The notes under the pieces: model-generated
What the model saw: the letters and a program-made list of their open reading frames with translations, nothing else
What the model was told of the DNA's origin: nothing
Databases searched by the model: none
DNA from: CAZWDO01 sp964632485 [NCBI: uncultured bacterium]
GTDB lineage: Bacteria > JAGOEH01
DNA: 64,000 nucleotides
Reading direction: 5' to 3'
Assembly (NCBI GenBank): GCA_964632485.1
Contig: CAZWDO010000005.1
Location: forward strand, 181,064-245,063
Translations under genes and position numbers: made by a program
In this document: positions 47,838 to 56,220 of the stretch, one piece after another
Layout: every line of letters begins with the position of its first letter
Position numbering within the stretch: position 1 is the stretch's first letter

Positions 47838-50800
47838 ATGAAAGGCTCCATGAGAAACACTATCGATTGTTCCAAAAAATACATATCCATTGCCACTGCG
47901 ACTCCCGAACCCGGACAACTCGTCGAGGTTCGAAGACGCCAGTGGGTTGTCAGTGACGTTCAGGGACAATCCTTCGAATCCAACGGTGATCAGCAACATT
48001 TGGTGACCTTGTCCTCATTGGACGAGGACGCTCTGGGTGAAGAACTTCAGGTGGTCTGGCAGATAGAACCCGGAGCCCAGGTTCTCGAAAAGGCCGGAAT
48101 GCCTCGAATTACCGGGATCGACTCGGAAGACAAATCGAATGCCTTTTTGGATGCCGTCCGTTGGGGTGCGGTGACGAATGCCGATAGATCCTTCCTGCAG
48201 GCCCCGTTCCGGAGTGGAATAACCATAGAAGATTACCAGCTCGACCCATTGGTGCGAGCTATCGACATGGCGCGTGTCAATCTGCTTATAGCGGACGATG
48301 TCGGTCTGGGTAAAACCATCGAAGCTGGTCTCGTCGTACAGGAACTCCTTGTTCGACACCGAGCGAGAACGGTTTTTATTGTGTGTCCGGCATCTCTACT
48401 GGTCAAATGGCAGGTCGAGATGTGGGAAAAATTCGGGTTGGAATTCCGAATTGTCGATACCGATTACATCAAACAGTTGCGCCGTGAACGCGGCATACAC
48501 GCCAACCCCTGGACTTCATTCCCAAGGCTCATCACTTCCATGGATTGGATGAAGTGTGATGAGGGGCTCCGACTTGTCAAGGATTGCCTGCCGCCGACCA
48601 TCACCTATCCGAGAAAGTTTGACATTCTGATCATCGACGAAGCACACAATGTCGCGCCTTCGACCGCCGCGAAATATGCCATCGAAAGCCAGAGAACCCG
48701 TTTGATTAGGACTATCGCTCCGCATTTCGAACATAGGTTGTTTTTGAGTGCCACTCCGCACAATGGCTATCAGGAGTCCTTCACCTCATTGTTGGAACTG
48801 CTGGATGACCAGCGGTTCGCCCGATCCGTCATGCCGGATGAGAAACAGTTGCAGCGAGTGATGGTCAGACGTCTCAAGACCGATCTGGTCGATGCGGACG
48901 GGGACTCCTTGTATCCCAAAAGAAGGCTGATGCCTTTGGAAGTCGATTACTCGGATGAGGAACGCGAGATACACGATCTACTGAGACAATTCACGGCCGC
49001 TCGTGCTCATAGCATCAAAGGCAGTTCCTTCGAATACGGCTCCGACTTCGTCCACAAGCTTTTGAAAAAGAGGCTTTTCTCTTCCCCTATGGCTTTTGCC
49101 GGAACGCTGGCCAAGCACCGGGAGAGTTTAGAACGGCCCAGATCGAAACAAAAGATCGGTGTCATGGACGACAAAATCCTCAAAAAAGCCATCCTGAAGG
49201 CGGAAGAGGATTTTGCCAATGATCAGCTTTATGAAGATGCCCAATACGAAGCGGTGGAAGCTGCCGGTGAATTGTCGCCTCCGCTTGATCAGGAACAACG
49301 GCAGATGCTCGACAGACTGACAGCATGGGCCGAAAAGTCGAAAAACCGGGTGGATGCCAAAGCGACGGCCATCGTCGATTGGCTTGAAATACATTTGAAA
49401 ACCGACGGCGAGTGGAACGGGAAACGGGTGATCCTTTTCACCGAGTTCAGGGCGACGCATGTCTGGATGGAACAAATCCTGACCACTCATGGCTTCGGTG
49501 GAGAACACATGATGCTGATGCATGGCGGTGTCGACCAGAAAGATCGTGAAAAGATCAAGGCCGCCTTTCAGGCCCATCCGGATATTTCACCCGTCAGAAT
49601 ACTGTTAGCCACCGATGCGGCCTCCGAAGGGATCGACCTGCAAAACTACTGTAATTACATGATTCATATCGAAATCCCGTGGAACCCGAATGTCATGGAA
49701 CAGCGGAACGGTCGAATCGATCGACACGGGCAAAAAGAATCCGAGGTGTTTATCTGGCATCCGGTTGGAAAAGGTTTTGAATCGAACAAATCCATCCATT
49801 CGAAAAAAGTCGGGCAGATAGAAGGCGACCACGAATATTTGATGAGAGCGGTGCTCAAGATCGATACCATCCGGGAAGATCTCGGAAGCGTCGGTCCGGT
49901 CATCGCCCAGCAAATAGAAGAAGCCATGCTGGGCAAAAGAACGGTTCTCGATACCGCCGATGCAGAAGGCAAGGCCGCGAAGGCCAGAAAATATGTATCT
50001 GCCGAGCGTCGACTTCAGGAAAAGATAGGCAAGTTGCATGAAAGGCTCATGGAGGCGAAAACCGACTTCCATCTTTCTTCCGAGCATATTTACAGAGCCG
50101 TTTCCATCGCGTTGGAACTCGCGGAAAAGCCACCGCTGAAACAGGCCTCTCTGTCCGGAACATCTTATGGCAGCGTTTTTAAGGTTCCAGTTCTGCCCGG
50201 TTCGTGGGGACGCGCCGCGGCTGGGCTGGAGCATCCACACACGGGTGAAAGGAGGCCGATAACCTTCGATCACGAAGTTGCCAAAGGCCGCGATGATGTT
50301 GTCTTGGCCCACCTGAATCATCGACTGGTCCAGATGTGTCTTCGACTCTTGCGGGAAGAACTCTGGAAACTGGATGACGTGAAAAAACTTCACCGGGTGA
50401 GTGTCAAGGCCGTTTCCGACAAGGAACTGGAAACGCCTGCCGTGCTTGTCTGGTCCCGTCTGGTCATCACCGGAGGTGACCATCACCGCTTGCACGAAGA
50501 GATAACGATCTCGGGTGGTGAACTCAAACACACCGGGTTTTCGAGAATTCCCCAACAAGGCCGACTGCAGGATTTGTTGGACAAGGCTGTGACGTTCGAA
50601 CCGAAAGGCGGTCTTCTGGATATCCTGACCGAGCGCTTCGAAAAACAGGAGAGCTCCATTCGTGCCACGATGGAAGCCCGTTCGAAAGACAGACTTCGTT
50701 TCCTTGAAAACACGTTAGCGCGTCGTAGGGATGGCGAGATAACCGATTTGACGAACGTCCTCAATGAACTCGAGAAAACGATAAAGAATGAACTTAAAGA

Positions 50801-51059
50801 TGATGGTCTCCCTAAACAAATGGTTCTTTCCGGGTTCGAGCCCGAGGAGCGTAACCAGATTAGCAAGGACATAGAAGCCCTGAAAATGAGGCTGTCGAGA
50901 ATTCCCGAAGAGCGGGAAATGGAAAAAGCAGCGATAGAGAAACGTTACGCAGGATTGACCGACCGAACCTTCCCGATAGCCGTGGTCTTTCTAGTTCCAG
51001 GAAAAATACTCGAGGATAAAAGCGGAAGATTTGAGGTTGAGGTAGGAGGCGCGTCATGA
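47838..51059 (+). CDS. drmD: SNF2-family helicase, DISARM DrmD
   Basis: A 1073-residue SNF2-type helicase, the signature gene of class 1 DISARM. Motif I is DDVGLGKTIEAG near 152, motif II IIDEAHN near 265, motif III FLSATPHNGY near 303, and the C-terminal helicase half has LLATDAASEGIDLQ near 588 and NGRIDRHGQ near 625. A long helical tail (about 900-1070) is rich in Glu, Lys and Arg. It begins directly after the cytosine methyltransferase stop and shares ATGA with the next gene. A second in-frame ATG four codons in may be used. Confidence 0.9.
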   Translation: MKGSMRNTIDCSKKYISIATATPEPGQLVEVRRRQWVVSDVQGQSFESNGDQQHLVTLSSLDEDALGEELQVVWQIEPGAQVLEKAGMPRITGIDSEDKSNAFLDAVRWGAVTNADRSFLQAPFRSGITIEDYQLDPLVRAIDMARVNLLIADDVGLGKTIEAGLVVQELLVRHRARTVFIVCPASLLVKWQVEMWEKFGLEFRIVDTDYIKQLRRERGIHANPWTSFPRLITSMDWMKCDEGLRLVKDCLPPTITYPRKFDILIIDEAHNVAPSTAAKYAIESQRTRLIRTIAPHFEHRLFLSATPHNGYQESFTSLLELLDDQRFARSVMPDEKQLQRVMVRRLKTDLVDADGDSLYPKRRLMPLEVDYSDEEREIHDLLRQFTAARAHSIKGSSFEYGSDFVHKLLKKRLFSSPMAFAGTLAKHRESLERPRSKQKIGVMDDKILKKAILKAEEDFANDQLYEDAQYEAVEAAGELSPPLDQEQRQMLDRLTAWAEKSKNRVDAKATAIVDWLEIHLKTDGEWNGKRVILFTEFRATHVWMEQILTTHGFGGEHMMLMHGGVDQKDREKIKAAFQAHPDISPVRILLATDAASEGIDLQNYCNYMIHIEIPWNPNVMEQRNGRIDRHGQKESEVFIWHPVGKGFESNKSIHSKKVGQIEGDHEYLMRAVLKIDTIREDLGSVGPVIAQQIEEAMLGKRTVLDTADAEGKAAKARKYVSAERRLQEKIGKLHERLMEAKTDFHLSSEHIYRAVSIALELAEKPPLKQASLSGTSYGSVFKVPVLPGSWGRAAAGLEHPHTGERRPITFDHEVAKGRDDVVLAHLNHRLVQMCLRLLREELWKLDDVKKLHRVSVKAVSDKELETPAVLVWSRLVITGGDHHRLHEEITISGGELKHTGFSRIPQQGRLQDLLDKAVTFEPKGGLLDILTERFEKQESSIRATMEARSKDRLRFLENTLARRRDGEITDLTNVLNELEKTIKNELKDDGLPKQMVLSGFEPEERNQISKDIEALKMRLSRIPEEREMEKAAIEKRYAGLTDRTFPIAVVFLVPGKILEDKSGRFEVEVGGAS

Positions 51060-52099
51060 AAAACCGCTGTGAAATGAATCCGGCGCAAGGCACGCTGCTG
51101 GTTTATCGGGGCAATGACGGGGCGATGAAACTGGAAGTCCGGCTTCAGAACGAGACCATCTGGCTGACCATCAATCAGATGGCGGAACTTTTCGGAGTCG
51201 ATAAATCCGGTATCAGCAGACATTTGAAGAATATCTTCAAAAGTGCAGAATTGCTTAGAGAGGCAACCGTTGCAAAATTTGCAACAGTTCAAAATGAAGG
51301 AAATCGCCATGTCGTCCGTGAACTGGAATACTACAACCTCGATGCCATTATTTCGGTCGGCTATCGCGTGAACAGTATTCGCGGTACTCAATTTCGTATC
51401 TGGGCAACGGAACGTCTCAAGGAATACATCGTCAAGGGTTTCGCCATGGACGACGAGCGGCTCAAAAACCCGGAAGGCGGTCGTTATTTCGAAGAATTGC
51501 TGGCGCGTATCCGGGACATCCGCTCTTCGGAAAAGATATTTTGGCGCAAGGTGCTCGATATCTATGCCACCAGCATAGACTACGATCCGAATGCAGAGAC
51601 TTCGAAGCTGTTTTTTAAACAGGTACAAAACAAGATGCATTGGGCGGCGCATGGCCATACCGCCGCCGAACTGATTTACCAGCGCGCCGATTCCAGTCGG
51701 CCGAATATGGGAATCACCAATTATCCTGGCAACAAACTACTCAAACGAGATGTGGAAATTGGCAAAAACTATTTATCCGAAGAAGAATTGAATATCCTCA
51801 ACCGCATCGTTACCGCCTACCTTGAAGTGGCGGAAATCCAAGCGCTAAACCGGAATCCAATGACGATGCAGGACTGGATTGAACGACTTCATCAATTCCT
51901 GGCCATGACGGGCCGTGAATTGTTGAGTCATGCGGGTCGCATCAGCAATGAAATGGCTATGCGAAAAGCGCATGAGGAGTATGAAAAATTCGGAAAGAAA
52001 CTATTAGAAAAACCGACTGAAGTGGAAAAACATTTCATTGAGGCCGAAAAGGAGTTTAAACGAATCGAAGCTTCTAAAAGGAAAGGCCGCGACCAATGA
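51056..52099 (+). CDS. RhuM-family protein
   Basis: A 347-residue protein of the RhuM family (first seen in Salmonella pathogenicity island 3 and common in islands and near restriction systems). The N-terminal part contains a helix-turn-helix-like segment TINQMAELFGVDKSGISRHLKNIF (core MAELFGVDKSGISRH, near 40-60), followed by YYNLDAIISVGYRVNS (core NLDAIISVGYRVNS) and RIWATERLKEYIVKGFAMDDERLKN (core WATERLKEYIVKGF), the family's best conserved stretch; the C-terminal half is helical. Its molecular function is not established. It shares 4 bases with drmD and 4 with drmMI, so it is a fixed part of the operon. Confidence 0.9.
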   Translation: MKNRCEMNPAQGTLLVYRGNDGAMKLEVRLQNETIWLTINQMAELFGVDKSGISRHLKNIFKSAELLREATVAKFATVQNEGNRHVVRELEYYNLDAIISVGYRVNSIRGTQFRIWATERLKEYIVKGFAMDDERLKNPEGGRYFEELLARIRDIRSSEKIFWRKVLDIYATSIDYDPNAETSKLFFKQVQNKMHWAAHGHTAAELIYQRADSSRPNMGITNYPGNKLLKRDVEIGKNYLSEEELNILNRIVTAYLEVAEIQALNRNPMTMQDWIERLHQFLAMTGRELLSHAGRISNEMAMRKAHEEYEKFGKKLLEKPTEVEKHFIEAEKEFKRIEASKRKGRDQ

Positions 52100-55000
52100 A
52101 AAAATCATTCTTCCGCCTTCGTCCTTCATCCCACCAAGAGTGGCTCTCAATGATCGAAGTGTCAGGTTCTTTTCTGGCTGTATCAGTGCTGGAAAAGATT
52201 TTCCCGCAGGGACTGGAGTCGCTGGAAACCTACAGAAAGAAACGCATCCGCTCCGCATACGAAGAGTGGCGTGATGCCGTCGAGGAAGACGATCCGCAGC
52301 TTCCAGAATTGCACCGGGCTTGGATCGGGCTGGTGCTCGAAGAACTGCTGGAATACGAGGATTCGATTCTCGAGGCCGCATCCGATAAGTTTATTTACAA
52401 GTCTCCGGACGGGGATGGCCAATTCAAGCCCGACTTTGTCTTGAAGGGCGATGGTGAAAATAACCCGATGTTGTTCGTATCTATCATGCCCGAGGGTACG
52501 GATCTGGAAAAGGTGAAGGTCGGCGATGGCTGGCCGGTTCCGGTTTTCGAACGTATGACTCTGCTGTGCCGTGACAAGAGAGTCCGGCTCGGAGTCGTCA
52601 CCAATGGTGAGCGCTGGATGTTGGTGAACGCCCCGGTGGGCAGCACCTCGTCCCATGTGTCTTGGTATGCCCGTCTCTGGTTTCAGGAACCGGTGACCTT
52701 GAAGGCGTTTCAGTCTTTGTTGGGGGTTCGGCGCTGGTTCGGTCCCGAAGAGGAGACCCTTCCTGCCATGCTCGAAGATTCTCTTCAGCATCACGAAGAA
52801 GTCACGGATACCCTCGGCGAACAGGTCAAGCGTGCTGTCGAAATGCTCGTTCAGTGTCTGGACAAGGCCGATCAGGATAGAAACCGTGAACTCCTGCACG
52901 ATGTTCCTCCTGCGGAACTGTACGAAGCCGGATTGACGGTGATGATGCGGCTGGTTTTCGTTTTGTGCGCCGAAGAACGCGGTCTTTTGCTGCTTGGAGA
53001 TTCGATCTATGATCAATATTACGCCATCAGCACCTTGCGCGGACAACTCGCTGAAGAGGCCGACCAACACGGCCATGAAGTGCTGGAAAGAAGGCATGAT
53101 GCCTGGACGCGGTTGCTCGCCGTATTTCGTGCTGTCTATGGCGGCATCGAACATGAATCCCTGCGAATGCCCGCACTGGGTGGATCGCTTTTCGATCCTG
53201 ACCGTTTTCCGTTTCTCGAGGGCCGTGCCAAAGGAACACACTGGCAGGAGACACCTGCACAGCCACTTCCGATAGACAACCGAACCGTGTTGCTGCTGCT
53301 CGAAGCGTTGCAGGTCTTGGAACAGCGAGGCGGAGCACTGCTGCTCTCCTACAAGGCGCTGGATGTCGAACAGATCGGCCATGTCTATGAAGGTCTGTTG
53401 GAGCATACCGTTCGCAGGCTGAAAAAAGATACCCTCGGGCTGATCGGCTCCCAGAAAGCGAAGAATCCAAACCTAACACTCGCAGAACTCGAATCGGCTC
53501 GGTTGGACGGTGACGAAGCGGTGACATCCATCGTCGAAACCTCCACGCAGAGAAGCAGGAGCGCTATATCCAATGCGCTGGCCAAGGAGGTGGACGATGC
53601 CACCTTCGGCAAGATTGTCACGGTCTGCGGTGGCGACATGGAACTGGCCGCACGCCTGAAACCGTTTGCACACCTGCTTCGAACCGATGCCTGGGGAGAC
53701 TTCATCGTTTACCATGCGCATTCCTTTGCCGTCACCCTCGGTGCGGACAGACGGGAAACCGGTACCCACTACACCCCGAAATCCTTGACGGAAAGCATCG
53801 TCAAAACGACGCTCGAACCGGTCGCTTACGTCGGACCAGCCGAAGGCAATCCGCGTGAAGAGTGGACGCTGAAGTCATCTGCCGAACTGCTGGAACTAAA
53901 AATCTGCGACCCGGCCATGGGCTCCGGAGCCTTTCTCGTTCAGGTCTGCCGCTGGTTGTCCGAACGGCTGGTCGAAGCGTGGGGCAAGGAAGCGGGTCAA
54001 GGGAAATTCATCTCCGTGGATGGTGTCGCGCTGGAATCGGCAGGCAGTGCCGAACCGATGCCCGACTCGCTGGACGAACGATTGTTGATCGCCCGTCGTC
54101 TGGTTGCGGAAAAATGCCTGTATGGTGTCGACCTGAATCCGCTGGCCGTGGAGCTGGCCAAGCTGTCTATATGGCTGATTACCTTGGCCAAGGGCAGACC
54201 CTTCGGCTTTCTCGATCACAACTTGAGGTCTGGCGACAGCCTGCTCGGGCTTCATAAGCTGGAACAGCTCTACTGCTTCGATCTCCATGCCGATAACAAA
54301 ACACCCAAGAAACTCTTCGCGCAGAAGATTGAGGAGCAAATTAAAGAGGCTCTGGCTCTCCGCAAACAACTCCGAGAAATACCAATCCGGGATATCCGGG
54401 ACGTTCAATACATGGAACGACTCGATCAAGAGGCGCGGCAAAAGCTCGAACATATCGAACACATTGCCGACGCCATGATCGGAGAAGCCTTGGCATCCGG
54501 CGGAAACCAGCAAGCGCTGGATAATGCCATGGACAACCTGTCCACTTGGGCGGTCGCCTATATTGAAGGCAACAACGAGACCGGACGGAAGATCATTGCC
54601 GAGGCCAGAAAGTCACTGTCCATAGACCTACCGGCAGGCAAACCACCACGAAAGCCTTTCCATTGGGCATTGGAATTTCCTGAGGTTTTCGAAAATAACG
54701 GCTTTGATGCAGTCGTTGGGAATCCTCCATTTCTTGGCAATCGTTTATGGCGAAGTGCCATGGGTGAAAGGTTCCAATGGCAATGTCAATTAGTTGTTGG
54801 CAGCGCACTTGGAAAAATCGATTTATGCGTAGTTTTTCACAGAAGAGTCGCTGAGCTGCTTAAAACATCAAGCACTTATGGCTTGCTGGCCACCAGCAAC
54901 ATATCCGAAGGCAGTGCCATTGCTGTTGGGTTAAGTGAGATAGTGAAAAATGGGGATATTTATTTTTCAAGAAAGGGAATGGCTTGGCCGGGCAAGGCAG

Positions 55001-56208
55001 CAGTAATAGTTGCTGTTGTGTGTTTCTATAAATCAAAGTGGAGCGGGTGCAGAGATTCTGATGGCCAAAACTGTGATCGTATTGGCTCAAGGCTTGAGCC
55101 TGAAAGTGCCAATATCTGGAATCCTGTAAAATTAGGAAATGCTCCTTTTGCATTTGAAGGTGTCAATAACAGTAAAGGATTGGCCTTTCTTGTATCGCCT
55201 TCTGATGAATGGTTCGAAACTCTAAAGATGGAACCCAACAGTTTACTTCGTCCTTACATAACAGGAGATGACATAACAAGTTCAGCATTAAACACGGTAA
55301 AAAGATGGGCTCTTGACATTGAAGGGAGAGATATTTCCGAAATTACCAGTAAATGGCCAAAAGCCAGCCACTTTTTACATGAAGTTGTCAAGCCTACTCG
55401 AACGCCTGAGGCTCTTAAAAGTTACAAAGGTTTGATTGATAGATGGTGGCAATTTCCAAGGCATCGTTCCGATCTGATGTCAAGGTTGCGTTTAAATAAA
55501 CAATTTGTAGCTTATTCGAAAAATACCAAATTCCCATTTGGAATTCTCGCGCCATCCGAATGGATTTATACAAACAAAGTATTGCTTATAGGTAAAGAGA
55601 GAGACGATTTATTTGCAATCACTTTGAGTACAGGGTTTCGTGGTTGGCTCGAAGCTTTTTGTGGAGGGAACTTAGGTGTTACGCTTACTTTATCTATTAG
55701 TGAATCTGTCGACAAATTTCCACTCCCAATACATTCAGTGTCTCCAAAAGGCATCAAAGCCTCAGTGAATTTCGATGAACAAGTCAAAACCTATAGCAAG
55801 CTAAATAGCTGTGGTCTGACAGAAACAATTAACTCGATAAATTCACCAAAATGTACTGACCCCGAAATAATAAATCTAAGAACTCTTTTGGAAACAATAG
55901 ATAGAGAAGTTGCCATTGCATATGAATGGGACGGTTTGGAAATCGAATATAACTTTCAAGAACTGCCAGATTCCAATGAGTTGGACAAGTGGCGATGGTC
56001 GGTTACTGACGGTACAGCCGATAGGGTCAAAAATCTTTTATTAGACCTGAATAGAAAGCGTTACGAAGAGGAGGTCGTCCAAGGTCTGCACGACACAAAG
56101 AAAAAGAAGACCTCGACTCCCCGCAAAAAGAAAACATCCCCGGCCAAAGACGACGGCAATATGGATCTGTTCAACTTCATGAACGCTTCATCGAAGGGGC
56201 CGAAATGA
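52096..56208 (+). CDS. drmMI: adenine-specific DNA methyltransferase, DISARM DrmMI
   Basis: A very large N6-adenine methyltransferase (1370 residues) of the kind that marks host DNA in class 1 DISARM. The N-terminal 500 residues match the DrmMI-specific region (HQEWLSMIEVSGSFL at the start). SAM motif I ICDPAMGSGAFLVQVC (core DPAMGSGAF) is near 605, and the catalytic motif IV VVGNPPFLGN near 873. The target-recognition region (about 875-1310) is much richer in A+T than the rest of the gene. The tail is lysine-rich (KKKKTSTPRKKK). Residues 1-13 come from a dispersed repeat, so the ancestral start may have been different. Confidence 0.92.
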   Translation: MKKSFFRLRPSSHQEWLSMIEVSGSFLAVSVLEKIFPQGLESLETYRKKRIRSAYEEWRDAVEEDDPQLPELHRAWIGLVLEELLEYEDSILEAASDKFIYKSPDGDGQFKPDFVLKGDGENNPMLFVSIMPEGTDLEKVKVGDGWPVPVFERMTLLCRDKRVRLGVVTNGERWMLVNAPVGSTSSHVSWYARLWFQEPVTLKAFQSLLGVRRWFGPEEETLPAMLEDSLQHHEEVTDTLGEQVKRAVEMLVQCLDKADQDRNRELLHDVPPAELYEAGLTVMMRLVFVLCAEERGLLLLGDSIYDQYYAISTLRGQLAEEADQHGHEVLERRHDAWTRLLAVFRAVYGGIEHESLRMPALGGSLFDPDRFPFLEGRAKGTHWQETPAQPLPIDNRTVLLLLEALQVLEQRGGALLLSYKALDVEQIGHVYEGLLEHTVRRLKKDTLGLIGSQKAKNPNLTLAELESARLDGDEAVTSIVETSTQRSRSAISNALAKEVDDATFGKIVTVCGGDMELAARLKPFAHLLRTDAWGDFIVYHAHSFAVTLGADRRETGTHYTPKSLTESIVKTTLEPVAYVGPAEGNPREEWTLKSSAELLELKICDPAMGSGAFLVQVCRWLSERLVEAWGKEAGQGKFISVDGVALESAGSAEPMPDSLDERLLIARRLVAEKCLYGVDLNPLAVELAKLSIWLITLAKGRPFGFLDHNLRSGDSLLGLHKLEQLYCFDLHADNKTPKKLFAQKIEEQIKEALALRKQLREIPIRDIRDVQYMERLDQEARQKLEHIEHIADAMIGEALASGGNQQALDNAMDNLSTWAVAYIEGNNETGRKIIAEARKSLSIDLPAGKPPRKPFHWALEFPEVFENNGFDAVVGNPPFLGNRLWRSAMGERFQWQCQLVVGSALGKIDLCVVFHRRVAELLKTSSTYGLLATSNISEGSAIAVGLSEIVKNGDIYFSRKGMAWPGKAAVIVAVVCFYKSKWSGCRDSDGQNCDRIGSRLEPESANIWNPVKLGNAPFAFEGVNNSKGLAFLVSPSDEWFETLKMEPNSLLRPYITGDDITSSALNTVKRWALDIEGRDISEITSKWPKASHFLHEVVKPTRTPEALKSYKGLIDRWWQFPRHRSDLMSRLRLNKQFVAYSKNTKFPFGILAPSEWIYTNKVLLIGKERDDLFAITLSTGFRGWLEAFCGGNLGVTLTLSISESVDKFPLPIHSVSPKGIKASVNFDEQVKTYSKLNSCGLTETINSINSPKCTDPEIINLRTLLETIDREVAIAYEWDGLEIEYNFQELPDSNELDKWRWSVTDGTADRVKNLLLDLNRKRYEEEVVQGLHDTKKKKTSTPRKKKTSPAKDDGNMDLFNFMNASSKGPK
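52107..52132. repeat. copy of a dispersed pyrimidine-rich repeat at the drmMI start
   Basis: The run beginning TTCCGCCTTC and ending TCCTTCATCCC lies immediately after the drmMI ATG and encodes about nine of its first residues (FFRLRPSS). A longer element of the same composition is inside drmA at 62786-62853. Both lie in frame. Confidence 0.55.
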
Positions 56209-56220
56209 TATGGAGGTAAC

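Noticed and set aside
49605-50558. 317-codon open frame on the minus strand inside drmD
   Set aside because: Antisense to the helicase C-terminal half; no recognisable motif and no promoter or ribosome site.
52183-53406. 407-codon open frame on the minus strand inside drmMI
   Set aside because: It lies opposite a gene with full methyltransferase motifs, is His/Gln/Arg-rich as expected for the reverse of G+C-rich coding sequence, and has no domain or ribosome site.
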